Of a stretch of 64,000 nt of DNA, positions 30,692 through 49,739 are shown in pieces. Numbering within the stretch: the first letter of the stretch is position 1; each line of letters begins with the position of its first letter. The stretch covers positions 310,001-374,000 of the forward strand of contig NZ_CP032093.1 of NCBI RefSeq assembly GCF_003544875.1, given 5' to 3'. A program made the translations under genes and the position numbers. The notes beneath the pieces were generated by a model. It was not told where the DNA came from. It was given only the letters and a program-made list of their open reading frames with translations, and made no database searches. The DNA comes from Vibrio alfacsensis. Its GTDB lineage: Bacteria; Pseudomonadota; Gammaproteobacteria; Enterobacterales; Vibrionaceae.

Positions 30692-32566
30692 ATGTCTTTT
30701 CAAAAGAATGAGTATTCACACAAGAATGTGATGGAAGATAATAATGGGCAAGGTGGTAAGTCACCAATCTCAGGCCCTCTCAACGATCAACAATTTAGTT
30801 CACTCCAGCAAACGGTCTCAGAGCTGTCTTCGCAGCAACTTGCTTGGGTTAGTGGTTACTTTTGGGGTTTAGCACAAAACCAACCAGGTTCAGTAGCTGC
30901 GACACCAATTACTCAAGGGGCGGCAGCAGTCGCGGTTAAACCAACAGGAAAATTAAGCATCATCTTTGCATCTCAGACTGGTAACGCTAAAGGGGTTGCT
31001 GAAGCACTAGAGCAAGAAGCCAGAGCTGAGGGTATTGCTGTAGAGCTGTTTGATGCCAGTGATTACAAAGGCAAGAACTTAGCAAAAGAGACGCATGTGA
31101 TCATCGTAGCGTCGACTAATGGCGAGGGCGAGTCCCCAGATAATGCCATTGAACTGCATGAGTTCCTTCAATCTAAGAAAGCCCCTAAGTTACCAAACCT
31201 GCAATACGCTGTAATTGCATTGGGTGATTCAAGCTACGAGTTCTTCTGTCAAACGGGCAAAGACTTCGATGCTTACTTATCTAAATTAGGGGCAAAAGCC
31301 TTTATCGAACGCATTGATTGCGACGTGGATTATGAAGCATCTGCCGCAGAATGGCGTAAGCAAGCGCTTGAACAAGTAAAAGAGGCCCTTTCTTCAGGTA
31401 ATGAAGCAGAAGTAGTTCAACTACCCGTTGGACAAGCGGCTCCAGGGCATTCTACCTACAACAAGCAAAATCCATATACAGCAACGCTTCTGACAAGTCA
31501 GAAAATCACAGGTCGTGATTCAGGCAAAGATGTTCGCCACGTAGAGATTGATCTTGAAGAGTCAGGTCTGACTTATCAACCAGGAGATGCCCTAGGCGTG
31601 TGGTTCGACAACAGCTCTGAGCTTGCTAACGCAATCTTAGCGAAATCAGGCTTATCCGGCGTAGAGAGTGTTGAAGTGGATGGTGAGAGTTTATCTATTC
31701 ATAGCGCCTTAGTTAGTAAATATGAGATTACCGCTTCTAATCCTCAGCTCGTCACCAAGTTTGCAGAGCTTTCTGGTAGCAAGAAGCTACAAAAGCTAGT
31801 GGAAGATAAAGACAAACTTCGTGAATACGCCGTAAATACGCAAGTCGTGGATGTGCTTGCCGAGAAGAAGACCAAGCTAAGCGCAGAAGAATTGGTGGGT
31901 TTACTTCGTCGATTAACTCCGCGTCTATATTCTATCGCTTCGAGTCAAACGGAAGTGGATGAAGAGGTACACCTAACTGTCGGTTTAGTTGAATATGACA
32001 AAGGTGATGAAAAGCGCTATGGCGGAGCATCTAGCTTCCTCGCTCAACGTCTAGAAGAAAGTGGTGAAGTGAAAGTATTTGTTGAGCACAACAATAACTT
32101 CAAACTGCCACAAGATGACAACACACCAATCATCATGGTTGGTCCTGGTACTGGTATTGCGCCTTTCCGCAGCTTTATTCAAGAGCGTGATAATCGTGAC
32201 GCACAAGGCAAGAACTGGTTGTTCTTTGGTGACCGTACCTTTACTCAAGATTTCCTTTACCAAGTTGAATGGCAAAAGTATCTCAAGTCCGGTTTGTTGA
32301 CTCGCCTTGATGTCGCGTTTAGCCGTGACCAAGCAGAGAAAGTCTATGTTCAACATCGTATGCTAGAAAACGCTGAACAAGTTTGGCAATGGATTCAAGA
32401 TGGTGCCTACATCTATGTATGTGGTGATGCCACTCGTATGGCAAAAGATGTTCACGATGCGCTGGTATTTGTAGCCGAGCAACAAGGAAAGCTCTCTCGT
32501 GAAGAAGCAGAAGCATTGATCAACGATCTACGTAAAGCGAAACGTTACCAAAGGGATGTGTACTAA
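30692..32566 (+). CDS. cysJ: Sulfite reductase flavoprotein alpha subunit
   Basis: NADPH-to-FMN-to-CysI electron donor in assimilatory sulfite reduction. An N-terminal flavodoxin domain ([15 protein letters not shown]) is followed by an FAD-binding domain ([14 protein letters not shown]) and an NADPH-binding domain ([26 protein letters not shown]), ending [10 protein letters not shown]. About 624 residues. The start is uncertain: ATG 30692 (MSFQKNEYS) is chosen from recalled Vibrio homologues, while ATG 30671 is a seven-codon extension; neither has an ideal ribosome site. First gene of cysJIH. Confidence 0.96.
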   Translation: MSFQKNEYSHKNVMEDNNGQGGKSPISGPLNDQQFSSLQQTVSELSSQQLAWVSGYFWGLAQNQPGSVAATPITQGAAAVAVKPTGKLSIIFASQTGNAKGVAEALEQEARAEGIAVELFDASDYKGKNLAKETHVIIVASTNGEGESPDNAIELHEFLQSKKAPKLPNLQYAVIALGDSSYEFFCQTGKDFDAYLSKLGAKAFIERIDCDVDYEASAAEWRKQALEQVKEALSSGNEAEVVQLPVGQAAPGHSTYNKQNPYTATLLTSQKITGRDSGKDVRHVEIDLEESGLTYQPGDALGVWFDNSSELANAILAKSGLSGVESVEVDGESLSIHSALVSKYEITASNPQLVTKFAELSGSKKLQKLVEDKDKLREYAVNTQVVDVLAEKKTKLSAEELVGLLRRLTPRLYSIASSQTEVDEEVHLTVGLVEYDKGDEKRYGGASSFLAQRLEESGEVKVFVEHNNNFKLPQDDNTPIIMVGPGTGIAPFRSFIQERDNRDAQGKNWLFFGDRTFTQDFLYQVEWQKYLKSGLLTRLDVAFSRDQAEKVYVQHRMLENAEQVWQWIQDGAYIYVCGDATRMAKDVHDALVFVAEQQGKLSREEAEALINDLRKAKRYQRDVY

Positions 32567-34302
32567 TGAGCGCGAATCAACAATCAAACAGCCAAGAAGT
32601 ATTAGGTGAGGTGCTTGGACCACTCTCGGATAACGAGCGTCTTAAAAGAGAAAGTAATTTACTACGTGGAACGATTGAACAAGATCTGCAGGACCGCATT
32701 ACAGGTGGTTTTACTGCAGACAACTTCCAATTGATTCGCTTCCACGGAATGTACCAGCAAGATGACCGCGACATCCGGAATGAACGTGCTAAGCAAAAGC
32801 TGGAGCCGTTGCACAACGTCATGCTTCGTGCACGTATGCCGGGCGGCATCATTACGCCAAAACAATGGCTAGCAATCGACAAGTTTGCAACTGAGCACTC
32901 TTTATATGGAAGTATTCGTCTTACGACTCGCCAAACGTTCCAGTTCCATGGCGTGCTAAAACCAAATATCAAGTTGATGCACCAAACGCTCAACAGCATT
33001 GGTATTGATTCGATTGCAACCGCGGGTGATGTTAACCGTAACGTGTTGTGTACCACTAACCCAGTGGAGTCGGAGCTACACCAAGAAGCGTACGAATGGG
33101 CGAAGAAGATCAGTGAGCATCTATTACCGAAGACACGCGCTTACGCAGAGATTTGGTTAGACGGTGAAAAAGTAGAAAGTACTAAAGAAGACGAGCCGAT
33201 TCTGGGTAGGAACTATTTACCACGTAAGTTTAAAACTACAGTGGTTATCCCACCGCAAAATGACGTAGACGTACACGCTAACGATCTTAACTTTGTAGCG
33301 ATTGCAGATAACGGCAAGCTGGTTGGTTTTAACGTGCTTGTGGGTGGTGGTCTAGCTATGACGCATGGCGACACATCAACTTATCCACGCAGAGCAGATG
33401 ACTTTGGCTTTATCCCATTAGAGAAAACACTTGATGTTGCCGCTGCTGTAGTGACGACGCAACGTGATTGGGGTAATCGTTCAAACCGTAAGAATGCAAA
33501 AACCAAATACACATTAGATCGTGTCGGAAGTGATGTCTTTAAAGCAGAAGTAGAAAAGCGTGCTGGTGTTAAGTTTGAGCAAAGCCGACCTTACGAATTC
33601 ACAGAACGTGGTGACCGTATTGGCTGGGTTGAAGGGATCGATGGCAAGTATCACCTAGCACTCTTCATCGAAAACGGTCGTCTGTTGGATTTTCCGGGTA
33701 AACCACTTAAGACAGGTGTTGCTGAAATTGCCAAAATCCACAAAGGCGATTTCCGCATGACGGCAAACCAAAATTTGATTGTTGCTGGTGTACCAAAAAG
33801 CCAAAAATCGAAGATCGAGAAGATTGCTCGTGAACATGGCTTAATGGATGATGGTGTGAGTGAGCAGCGTAAGAACTCGATGGCGTGTGTGGCGTTTCCA
33901 ACGTGTCCATTAGCCATGGCAGAAGCAGAGCGCTTCCTTCCTCAATTTGTAACCGATGTAGAAGGTATTCTAGAAAAGCATGGTCTGCCTGAAGAAGACA
34001 ATATCATTCTTCGTGTAACAGGGTGTCCAAATGGCTGTGGCCGAGCAATGTTGGCAGAAATCGGCTTAGTGGGTAAAGCGCCGGGTCGATACAACTTACA
34101 CCTAGGTGGTAACCGCGGCGGTACTCGAGTACCAAAGATGTATAAAGAGAACATTACGGATAAGCAAATCTTAGAAGAGATTGATCAGCTGGTGGCTCGT
34201 TGGGCTGCTGAACGTGAAGAAGGCGAAGCATTTGGCGATTTCACGATTCGAGCTGGCATTATCCAAGAAGTGTTTGTATCAAAGAGGGACTTCCATGCTT
34301 GA
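32566..34302 (+). CDS. cysI: Sulfite reductase hemoprotein beta subunit
   Basis: Siroheme- and 4Fe-4S-containing subunit that reduces sulfite to sulfide with six electrons from CysJ. The cluster cysteines are in CVAFPTC and GCPNGCGRA near the C-terminus, and the arginine-rich siroheme pocket includes [12 protein letters not shown]. 578 residues. Its ATG shares a base with the cysJ stop (TAATG), and its end overlaps cysH by 8 bp, so the three genes are translationally coupled. Confidence 0.98.
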   Translation: MSANQQSNSQEVLGEVLGPLSDNERLKRESNLLRGTIEQDLQDRITGGFTADNFQLIRFHGMYQQDDRDIRNERAKQKLEPLHNVMLRARMPGGIITPKQWLAIDKFATEHSLYGSIRLTTRQTFQFHGVLKPNIKLMHQTLNSIGIDSIATAGDVNRNVLCTTNPVESELHQEAYEWAKKISEHLLPKTRAYAEIWLDGEKVESTKEDEPILGRNYLPRKFKTTVVIPPQNDVDVHANDLNFVAIADNGKLVGFNVLVGGGLAMTHGDTSTYPRRADDFGFIPLEKTLDVAAAVVTTQRDWGNRSNRKNAKTKYTLDRVGSDVFKAEVEKRAGVKFEQSRPYEFTERGDRIGWVEGIDGKYHLALFIENGRLLDFPGKPLKTGVAEIAKIHKGDFRMTANQNLIVAGVPKSQKSKIEKIAREHGLMDDGVSEQRKNSMACVAFPTCPLAMAEAERFLPQFVTDVEGILEKHGLPEEDNIILRVTGCPNGCGRAMLAEIGLVGKAPGRYNLHLGGNRGGTRVPKMYKENITDKQILEEIDQLVARWAAEREEGEAFGDFTIRAGIIQEVFVSKRDFHA

Positions 34303-35074
34303 TTCTGTAGCGTCCAAACCGGAGCTAGCAGAGTTACTGACATTAACTAAGACGGAGCAAATCCTCCGTCTTGCTCAAATCAATGTCGAGCTCGAACAGC
34401 TTTCGGCGCAAGAGAGAGTAAAGTGGGCATTGGAGAATTTGGAAGAGGAGTTCGCTGTCTCATCCAGTTTCGGTATCCAAGCCGCCGTGATGCTCCATCT
34501 TGTAACACAACAAAAGCCGGATATACCAATTATCCTAACGGACACTGGATATCTATTTGCAGAGACATATCAATTTATCGATCAGTTAAAAATGCAACTG
34601 AACCTCAATCTCAAAGTGTACCGAGCAAAAGAGAGTGCTCATTGGCAAGAAGCGCGTTACGGAAAACTTTGGGAACAAGGTGTCGAGGGTATAGAAAAAT
34701 ACAACAAGATAAATAAGGTTGAACCGATGCGACGAGCTTTGCGAGAGCAAAACGTTGGAACTTGGTTTTCAGGGTTGCGCCGTGAACAAAGCAAATCACG
34801 TGCTGGATTACCTATCTTGTCGATTCAAAATGGTGTCTTCAAGTTTTTGCCAGTGATCGACTGGACGAATAGAGACGTCCACTACTATATAGAAGAGTAT
34901 GGTTTGAGTTATCACCCACTATGGGATCAAGGCTATCTCTCTGTAGGAGATACTCATACGACAAGAAAGTGGGAGCCAGGAATGTCAGAAGAAGAAACGC
35001 GTTTCTTTGGATTAAAACGCGAGTGTGGGTTACATGAGGACGATGGTACCGAGCAACATGGCTCTGGTATTTAG
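34295..35074 (+). CDS. cysH: Phosphoadenylylsulfate reductase
   Basis: Reduces PAPS to sulfite with thioredoxin. PP-loop-like motifs [13 protein letters not shown] and [11 protein letters not shown] bind the nucleotide, and the catalytic cysteine is in the C-terminal KRECGLH. There are no extra CC pairs, so it is the PAPS type, not the APS type. 259 residues, ATG 34295 overlapping the cysI end. It is the last gene of cysJIH. Confidence 0.96.
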   Translation: MLDSVASKPELAELLTLTKTEQILRLAQINVELEQLSAQERVKWALENLEEEFAVSSSFGIQAAVMLHLVTQQKPDIPIILTDTGYLFAETYQFIDQLKMQLNLNLKVYRAKESAHWQEARYGKLWEQGVEGIEKYNKINKVEPMRRALREQNVGTWFSGLRREQSKSRAGLPILSIQNGVFKFLPVIDWTNRDVHYYIEEYGLSYHPLWDQGYLSVGDTHTTRKWEPGMSEEETRFFGLKRECGLHEDDGTEQHGSGI

Positions 35075-35105
35075 CTGTTACGCTCATGGCCCGGTGTTCA
35101 GACGA

Positions 35106-35142
35106 AACAAAGAAAGCTGCAGTGAGGCAGCTTTCTTTGTTT
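35106..35142 (+). terminator. Intrinsic terminator after cysH
   Basis: ACAAAGAAAGCTGC pairs with GCAGCTTTCTTTGT around AGTGAG, then Ts. Confidence 0.9.
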
Positions 35143-35427
35143 ATAAGTTGAAAGTGAGCGTTAAAAGAATAACTCTGTGGATAAGTTGTTTGCTTTCTTT
35201 GGGTAAAGTTGGATAAATAAGGCTTTGATCGAAAAGTCAGCGTTTAACCATTATTTTTGCAAATTTTGCAAAATAGAACTTGCCAATGTGATCTCGATCT
35301 CTATAATGTATCCTTGTCGACAGGGCAGAGCTCACAAGGGTTCAAGGCTAGGTCGGCAGGGTCAGAAAGAACGCCAAGCAGCGAATTGCCTTTACTTTTG
35401 AAAAGTAAAATAAAAGCAAGAAAGTGT

Positions 35428-35455
35428 TTGACATAGAGAATTATCTCGTTAGAAT
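35428..35455 (+). promoter_or_regulatory. rRNA promoter of the first rrn operon
   Basis: TTGACA (35428-35433) and TAGAAT (35450-35455) are 16 bp apart, preceded by an A-rich UP-element-like tract and followed by the GC-rich discriminator GGCCGCC typical of stringently controlled rRNA promoters. A boxA-like GCTCTTTAAAAAT follows near 35496. The rest of 35143-35746 holds the untranslated leader, with no gene seen. Confidence 0.8.
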
Positions 35456-35746
35456 GGCCGCCTCTTCCGAAGTGATGTGAATCACAAAGAAGAACGCTCT
35501 TTAAAAATAAGAACCTATCAATCTGTGTGGGCACTCGTTGATGATAATCCAATTAGATATTTCTTTTCTTAACGGAAAGCGGTATCAAAATTAGGTTTCA
35601 ATGAACTGAGTGACCAAACGAGTCGAAAGACTTGGCACAGTCAATTCATTATCGTTCTGTTGGAACGATAATAGCTTTAAAATTACTTCTTACTTTCGAG
35701 TAAGAGCAGTTTTGAAGTCAGTATTCATTGAGCCGAACAAAATCTT

Positions 35747-37296
<1,550 letters not shown>

Positions 37297-37659
37297 TACG
37301 AAACGGATAGTTTGCTTTCACTTTTTAAAAGTGAAGACAAATGAGTCTCGATGAGTGTCCACACAGATTGATGGTTTTGAAGCGAAAGCTTCAAGCTATT
37401 ATTGCTCTTTAACAATTTGGAAAGCTGACAAAACAAATCTTGTCTTAAATAGATAAGCGTTTGTTTGTAAAGTTCTCAAAGTATTCATTTCGATGAATAC
37501 ACAAAAACACATTCAAGTGTTCTTGGGTTTTGCGAAAGCAAAACATATTTGAGTCCGGCAAAATCGATAGCTATCTCGCTCATTCAAATAATGAGATAGC
37601 AACTTTGGTTGTTTAAACAACAAACTCAAGATTTCTTCTGAAACTCTTTGGGGTTGTAT
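37297..37659 (+). other. 16S-23S spacer of first rrn operon, no tRNA
   Basis: 363 bp without a tRNA cloverleaf. Contains a boxA-like GCTCTTTAACAATT near 37405 and small AT-rich hairpins such as GCTATCTCGCTCATT ... AATGAGATAGC (about 37571-37599). From about 37403 on, it is almost identical to the second spacer. Confidence 0.85.
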
Positions 37660-40538
<2,879 letters not shown>

Positions 40539-40628
40539 TACAACACCCAAAGGGTTTTGATGGACTCAAAGCAAGAACAGACTTGATTGTGTAGAGAACA
40601 CAGAAACAGCTTTCCAGATTAAAGAATT

Positions 40629-40748
40629 TGCTTGGCGACCATAGCATTTTGGACCCACCTGACTTCCATTCCGAACTCAGAAGTGAAACGAAATAGCGCC
40701 GATGGTAGTGTGGGGCTTCCCCATGTGAGAGTAGGACATCGCCAGGCT
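40629..40748 (+). rRNA. rrf: 5S ribosomal RNA, first copy
   Basis: TGCTTGGCGACC start and CGCCAGGC end, 120 bases. It differs from the second copy at two places (C versus T in the GACTTCC and GGGGCTTCCCC segments), which look like real polymorphism since neither is in a homopolymer. Confidence 0.95.
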
Positions 40749-40758
40749 TTAATTTTGC

Positions 40759-40781
40759 ACTTGCTTAATATTTAAGCAAGT
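40759..40781 (+). terminator. Hairpin after first rrn operon
   Basis: ACTTGCTTAA pairs perfectly with TTAAGCAAGT around TAT just after 5S. There is no T-run, so it may be a processing stem or a weak terminator. No gene seen between 40782 and the second leader other than the promoter. Confidence 0.45.
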
Positions 40782-40816
40782 CACCATAAAGTTCTGAAGT
40801 TTTTTAGAGTTTTATG

Positions 40817-40844
40817 TTGACTTTCAAAGTGAAAAGCGTATTAT
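40817..40844 (+). promoter_or_regulatory. rRNA promoter of the second rrn operon
   Basis: TTGACT (40817-40822) and TATTAT (40839-40844), 16 bp apart, followed by a GC-rich ACGCACCTCGC discriminator and boxA GCTCTTTAACAA at 40882. Unrelated in sequence to the first promoter, so the two operons may be regulated slightly differently. Confidence 0.75.
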
Positions 40845-41114
40845 ACGCACCTCGCTTAAGTGCTAAGGTACTGAAAGCCAAGCTCTTTAACAATATAGAC
40901 CTATCAATCTGTGTGGGCACTCGTTGATGATAATCCAATTAGATACCTCGGTATCAAATTAGGTTTCAATGAACTGAGTGACCAAACGAGTCGAAAGACT
41001 TGGCACAGTCAATTCATTATCGTTCTGTTGGAACGATAATAGCTTTAAAATTACTTCTTACTTTCGAGTAAGAGCAGTTTTGAAGTCAGTATTCATTGAG
41101 CCGAACAAAATCTT

Positions 41115-42658
<1,544 letters not shown>

Positions 42659-42725
42659 TACGATGATTACTCACGATGAGTGTCCACACAGATTGATACG
42701 GTTTATAAGTAAAAGAGACGATACT

Positions 42726-42802
42726 GGGTCTGTAGCTCAGGTGGTTAGAGCGTTCGCCTGATAAGCGAGAGGTCGGTGGTTCGAGTCCACTCAGACCCAC
42801 CA
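42726..42802 (+). tRNA. ileT: tRNA-Ile (GAT)
   Basis: 77 bases with encoded CCA; acceptor stem GGGTCTG pairs with CAGACCC, D loop GGTGGTTAG, anticodon GAT in CCTGATAAGC, T loop TTCGAGTCC. In the 16S-23S spacer. Confidence 0.97.
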
Positions 42803-42842
42803 ACTCCTTTTAGGAATTGGTATACAGTATCGACACCTAGAT

Positions 42843-42918
42843 GGGGCTATAGCTCAGCTGGGAGAGCGCCTGCCTTGCACGCAGGAGGTCTGCGGTTCGA
42901 TCCCGCATAGCTCCACCA
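42843..42918 (+). tRNA. alaT: tRNA-Ala (TGC)
   Basis: 76 bases with encoded CCA; acceptor GGGGCTA pairs with TAGCTCC, anticodon TGC in CCTTGCACG, T loop TTCGATCCC. 40 bp after tRNA-Ile, in the spacer. Confidence 0.97.
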
Positions 42919-43224
42919 TCTTTAAGCACTCTTACGAGAGTTTTTAAAAATGGTTCTTAATGAATCTAGCTCTTTAACAATTTGGAAAGCTGACAAAACA
43001 AATCTTGTCTTAAATAGATAAGCGTTTGTTTGTAAAGTTCTCAAAGTATTCATTTCGATGAATACACAAAAACACATTCAAGTGTTCTTGGGTTTTGCGA
43101 AAGCAAAACATATTTGAGTCCGGCAAAATCGATAGCTATCTCGCTCATTCAAATAATGAGATAGCAACTTTGGTTGTTTAAACAACAAACTCAAGATTTC
43201 TTCTGAAACTCTTTGGGGTTGTAT

Positions 43225-46095
<2,871 letters not shown>

Positions 46096-46185
46096 TACAA
46101 CACCCAAAGGGTTTTGATGGACTCAAAGCAAGAACAGACTTGATTGTGTAGAGAACACAGAAACAGCTTTCCAGATTAAAGAATT

Positions 46186-46305
46186 TGCTTGGCGACCATA
46201 GCATTTTGGACCCACCTGATTTCCATTCCGAACTCAGAAGTGAAACGAAATAGCGCCGATGGTAGTGTGGGGTTTCCCCATGTGAGAGTAGGACATCGCC
46301 AGGCT
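46186..46305 (+). rRNA. rrf: 5S ribosomal RNA, second copy
   Basis: 120 bases, TGCTTGGCGACC to GCCAGGC, followed by tRNA-Asp. Confidence 0.95.
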
Positions 46306-46369
46306 TTAATTTTAAGGTAAACGCGTTGAACGGCGATTACCGGATAGAGAGAAATCTCTGTCACCGTGT

Positions 46370-46446
46370 GGAGCGGTAGTTCAGTTGGTTAGAATACCGG
46401 CCTGTCACGCCGGGGGTCGCGGGTTCGAGTCCCGTCCGCTCCGCCA
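46370..46446 (+). tRNA. aspT: tRNA-Asp (GTC)
   Basis: 77 bases with encoded CCA; acceptor GGAGCGG pairs with CCGCTCC, anticodon GTC in CCTGTCACG. Distal tRNA of the second rrn operon. A terminator follows directly. Confidence 0.97.
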
Positions 46447-46458
46447 TTTATTCAGACG

Positions 46459-46487
46459 AAGCCCTAGCAGAAATGCTGGGGCTTTTT
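46459..46487 (+). terminator. Intrinsic terminator of the second rrn operon
   Basis: AAGCCC.AGCA pairs with TGCT.GGGCTT around GAAA, followed by TTTTT. Confidence 0.9.
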
Positions 46488-46558
46488 CGTATATGCATAA
46501 ACTTGGTCTTTGACCAACGAGTCCCGCTTGAACGCAAGCCCGGCCGTCCCGCCATTTA

Positions 46559-47570
46559 TACCAATCTGGAAAATTAACTGGTCAGGTCTATCCATCTTCT
46601 CGAACACATCTTGGAGACTCTGGTGGAGCACTCCAAAAACTATTCCAAGCACTACACACTTTAGAGACGATATCTTCGTAATCCGAAAAAGACTGATTGG
46701 CAAGATAGTGTTGTCTCAACCAACTCCATACTTGTTCTATGGGGTTTAGCTCTGGAGAATAGGGTGGGAGTTTGATGACACTGATGTTCTGAAATTCATC
46801 GGCAATATCTTCGGTGTGCCATCCTGCGCCATCCATAACGACGACGGCATGACGTCCTTTTCGGTGACTGCGGAGATCTGCTTAAGGTGCTCAACCATAA
46901 TCTCTTTGTTAACCCAAGGAACAACCATTGCTTCTCCGATCCTCTAGTGGGGCATACTGAGCCAAACAAATAAGCATACTCAAATTGCTGTTGTTTTACC
47001 GCTCTCGGCCTTGAACCTCGTTCAGCCCAAAGTCGAGTTGTCGTATTTTGCTGGCCAAATCTCGCTTCATCTTGAAACCAGACATCAACGCTCTCAAGTC
47101 CCATATGGCCTGGGATCTTAAGGATCGTTTCGATTTTGAATTTTTTTAAAATCGTCTTGGATTTGTTGGGATTGTTTAGGGTGCTTGGAGCGGGAAGTTA
47201 TCCAAGAAAAGCCCATATGATTGAGCAAATAATAAATGGAATCTGGATGGTAGTACTTACCAAACTCTTCGGCGATATAGGTATGGATGTCAGCGCCAGT
47301 TAACCTGCCCCAGATGAATCCTCTGCTCGATTCTTTATGTATAGGCTTAATTGCTCACGTTGTTGAGGATTAAGGAAAGCAGGCCGACCCGTTCTTGGTT
47401 TTTCTTGCAACCCATCAAGGCCATCCTCAAGGAACGTTTGTACCCATTTGTTGACACTAGTTCTGCTGACTTTAAGGAACTTGGCAATTTGGGTGCGAGA
47501 GTGACCATCTTTAAAGTGGGCCAACGCAAGTAATCGCATCAATTAGATCATATTTTTACTTAGATTGGTA
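46559..47570 (-). mobile_element. IS630-family insertion sequence (about 1.0 kb)
   Basis: Both ends carry the inverted repeat TATACCAATCT (46557-46567 and, inverted, 47562-47572). The TA at each edge fits the TA target duplication of IS630-family elements. It encodes one transposase on the minus strand (frameshifted). It inserted just after the tRNA-Asp terminator. The right end touches a second, older relative. Confidence 0.8.
46588..47542 (-). pseudogene. IS630-family transposase, broken by frameshifts
   Basis: The N-terminal helix-turn-helix (RTQIAKFLKVSRTSVNKWVQTF) lies in one frame (47300-47542). The middle, with the first catalytic Asp (VWFQDEARFGQ), lies in another (46796-47104). The last part, with the second Asp (MDGAGWH) and the catalytic Glu (SPELNPIEQVW), lies in a third (46588-46836). 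All DDE residues survive, but at least two frame changes separate the parts, so it is probably inactive. Some shifts may be programmed or sequencing errors, given the errors elsewhere. Confidence 0.75.
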
Positions 47571-47572
47571 TA

Positions 47573-48190
47573 ACTCTATCAGCGTTCTCTAAGAATCGAT
47601 TATAAGCAGTGTATACTTTCGCCACAATATCCCGATAATCGTCAAAGTCTTGGTTGGTAAGATAGTGCTGACTGAGCCAACTCCAAACTTGCTCAATCGG
47701 GTTTAGTTCTGGTGAGTAGGGTGGGAGCTTGATGATACTGATATTATGGACCCCTTGTGCAATATCATTGGTGCGCTAGCCTGCACATTCATAGTGACCA
47801 CTGCGTGACGACTTCTTTAGGTGACTGCGGAGATCTGCTTAAGGCGTTCAACCATGATCTCCTTGTTAACCCAAGAAGCAGCCATTGTTTGTCCTATCCC
47901 TCTAGTAGGGCATACTGAGCCAAACAAATAAGCATACTCAAATTGCTGTTGTTTTACCGCTCTCGGTCTTGAACCATGTTCAGCCCAAAGTCGAGTGGTC
48001 GTATTTTGCTAGCCAAATCTCGCTTCATCTTGAAACCAGACATCAACGCTCTCAAGTCATATATGGCCTGGAATCTTAAGTATCAATTCGATGAGGAATT
48101 TTTTCAAAGCTTGTCGCGCTTGGAGTGACAGCTTTGCTTAGGGAGTTTAGAGCGAGCGATCGTATTTTTCTTTAACTGGTATGTATCTGG
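47573..48190 (-). mobile_element. Decayed remnant of a related IS630-family element
   Basis: Sequence similar to the C-terminal and middle part of the neighbouring transposase (shared CCAAATCTCGCTTCATCTTG and CATCAACGCTCTCAAGTC) but with stop codons and deletions and no open frame. It lies directly at the right end of the intact-ended element, so the two form a nested or adjacent pair. Its left terminal repeat is not seen and was probably lost to the later insertion. Confidence 0.65.
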
Positions 48191-48201
48191 ATATTTAGAT
48201 G

Positions 48202-48228
48202 AAATAAAAGCAGCCATTTGGCTGCCTA
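48202..48228 (-). terminator. Intrinsic terminator of the antiporter gene
   Basis: On the minus strand GCAGCC pairs with GGCTGC around AAAT, followed by TTTTATTTC. Confidence 0.75.
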
Positions 48229-48278
48229 ATCGTTATATTTCTCTGATCCTAATATATGGAATGTCGCTCAAAAAGCGT

Positions 48279-49475
48279 TTATTCCAACTCCCTTTCGGCC
48301 TGTTTCGCTTTCTCAATCATTGGTGTGATGGTTGAGCCTTGAATAAGAATTGAGAAAACAACCACAGAGTAAGTCATGACCATGATGATTTCTTTCACGT
48401 CGATTAGCTTATCAGGAATGACTAAGATCCCCGATGGAATCGAAAGAGCCATGGCTAAAGCAAGACCACCTCGTAAGCCTCCCCACGTTAGAATTCTTAT
48501 CGACCAAGGGTTATACGTTCTGTAGCGTTTAAAGCCAATGTAAGAGATGAAAACACTTAGATAGCGAGCTGACAACACTAATGGAACCGATACTGCCATG
48601 AGAATCCAGTCTTCTTTGTGGAATTCGAACAGCAGCATAGACATACCGATCAAGAGGAAAAGGACACCGTTTAGAAACTCATCAACCAACTCCCAGAAGT
48701 GGTCTAGGTGATCTTCACTCTCTTTCGAGAAGCCAATAAAGCGCGTCCAGTTCCCAATCATAATTCCTGAGACTACCATCGCTAATGGACCTGATACATG
48801 TAGGTATTCTGCCAGGGCATAACCAGCGGTTGGAATGCCAATTGTTAGTAGCAATTCCATTGAATGATCATCGGTCGCACAAATTAAGTAGTGGAACAGA
48901 AGACCAAGTAAGAAACCATAAACAATTCCGCCCATCGCTTCTTGAATAAACAGTAATGCTACACTGCCAACCGTTGGCGCTTCTGTTCCGAATGCAATGG
49001 TAAAAATAGTGACAAAAATAACAAGGCCAAAACCATCATTAAAGAGTGACTCTCCTTCTATTTGTGTAGAGATGCGTTTTGGTGCATGTAACTTTTTGAC
49101 GATAGCTAATACTGCGATGGGATCCGTTGGTGAGATTAATGCGCCAAAGAGTAAGCAATATACTAAATCGAATTGAATGCCGATAAGTAAACAAAATCCA
49201 TAGAGAGCAAAACCGATGAAAAATGTCGAGAATAGTGTCGCTCCCAGAGCAAGAACAGTTATCTCCCACTTTTGATCTTTTAAATTGGGTAGTTTTATAC
49301 CAAGACCACCTGCAAATAAAAGAAATCCAAGAATCCTTAAGTAAAAATCTTCAAAATTAATGCTAGTGATGGTTTCTGTTGCTATTTCAGTTAGTTGAAA
49401 CCAACCATTTTGACCTGCAATTAGAATAAGAGAAAGTATCATTGAGCCTGCAGTGATTGCTATGGTGGTCTGCAT
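48279..49475 (-). CDS. Na+(K+)/H+ antiporter, CPA1/NhaP type
   Basis: 398-residue inner-membrane transporter with about 12 hydrophobic spans. The ion-translocation motif PTDPIAVLA and the FNDGFGLVIF segment are typical of the CPA1 family, which exchanges Na+ or K+ for H+. The start is ATG 49475 (MQTTIAITAG), preceded by AGGAAAA; a longer frame to 49532 would add an unlikely Cys-rich leader. It is divergent from metH. A terminator lies about 50 bp past the stop. Confidence 0.88.
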   Translation of the reverse strand: MQTTIAITAGSMILSLILIAGQNGWFQLTEIATETITSINFEDFYLRILGFLLFAGGLGIKLPNLKDQKWEITVLALGATLFSTFFIGFALYGFCLLIGIQFDLVYCLLFGALISPTDPIAVLAIVKKLHAPKRISTQIEGESLFNDGFGLVIFVTIFTIAFGTEAPTVGSVALLFIQEAMGGIVYGFLLGLLFHYLICATDDHSMELLLTIGIPTAGYALAEYLHVSGPLAMVVSGIMIGNWTRFIGFSKESEDHLDHFWELVDEFLNGVLFLLIGMSMLLFEFHKEDWILMAVSVPLVLSARYLSVFISYIGFKRYRTYNPWSIRILTWGGLRGGLALAMALSIPSGILVIPDKLIDVKEIIMVMTYSVVVFSILIQGSTITPMIEKAKQAERELE

Positions 49476-49739
49476 TTTCCTATCTTGCTGTTTATAAAAG
49501 CAATTAGCATTGCAGCGGCAGATAAGAAACATAAAGTATGATATACCGACATGAGATTCTCTATTTGTAACAATTTATGAATGGAATTCTCGGACTATGT
49601 TGGCTAAATAGCAAACATTTTTCGAGATTATTTTGTTACTAGAAAGGATACAAAAAATCACAATTCGCATTTTGGACGTCTAGACTCCTCTAAATTGTGT
49701 GATAGGATGGTGAGATAATTAAGGGAATGAGGCTGTACT

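Noticed and set aside
49560..49739. Cobalamin riboswitch before metH
   Set aside because: No B12-box-like core is visible in the leader; the space is short and AT-rich.
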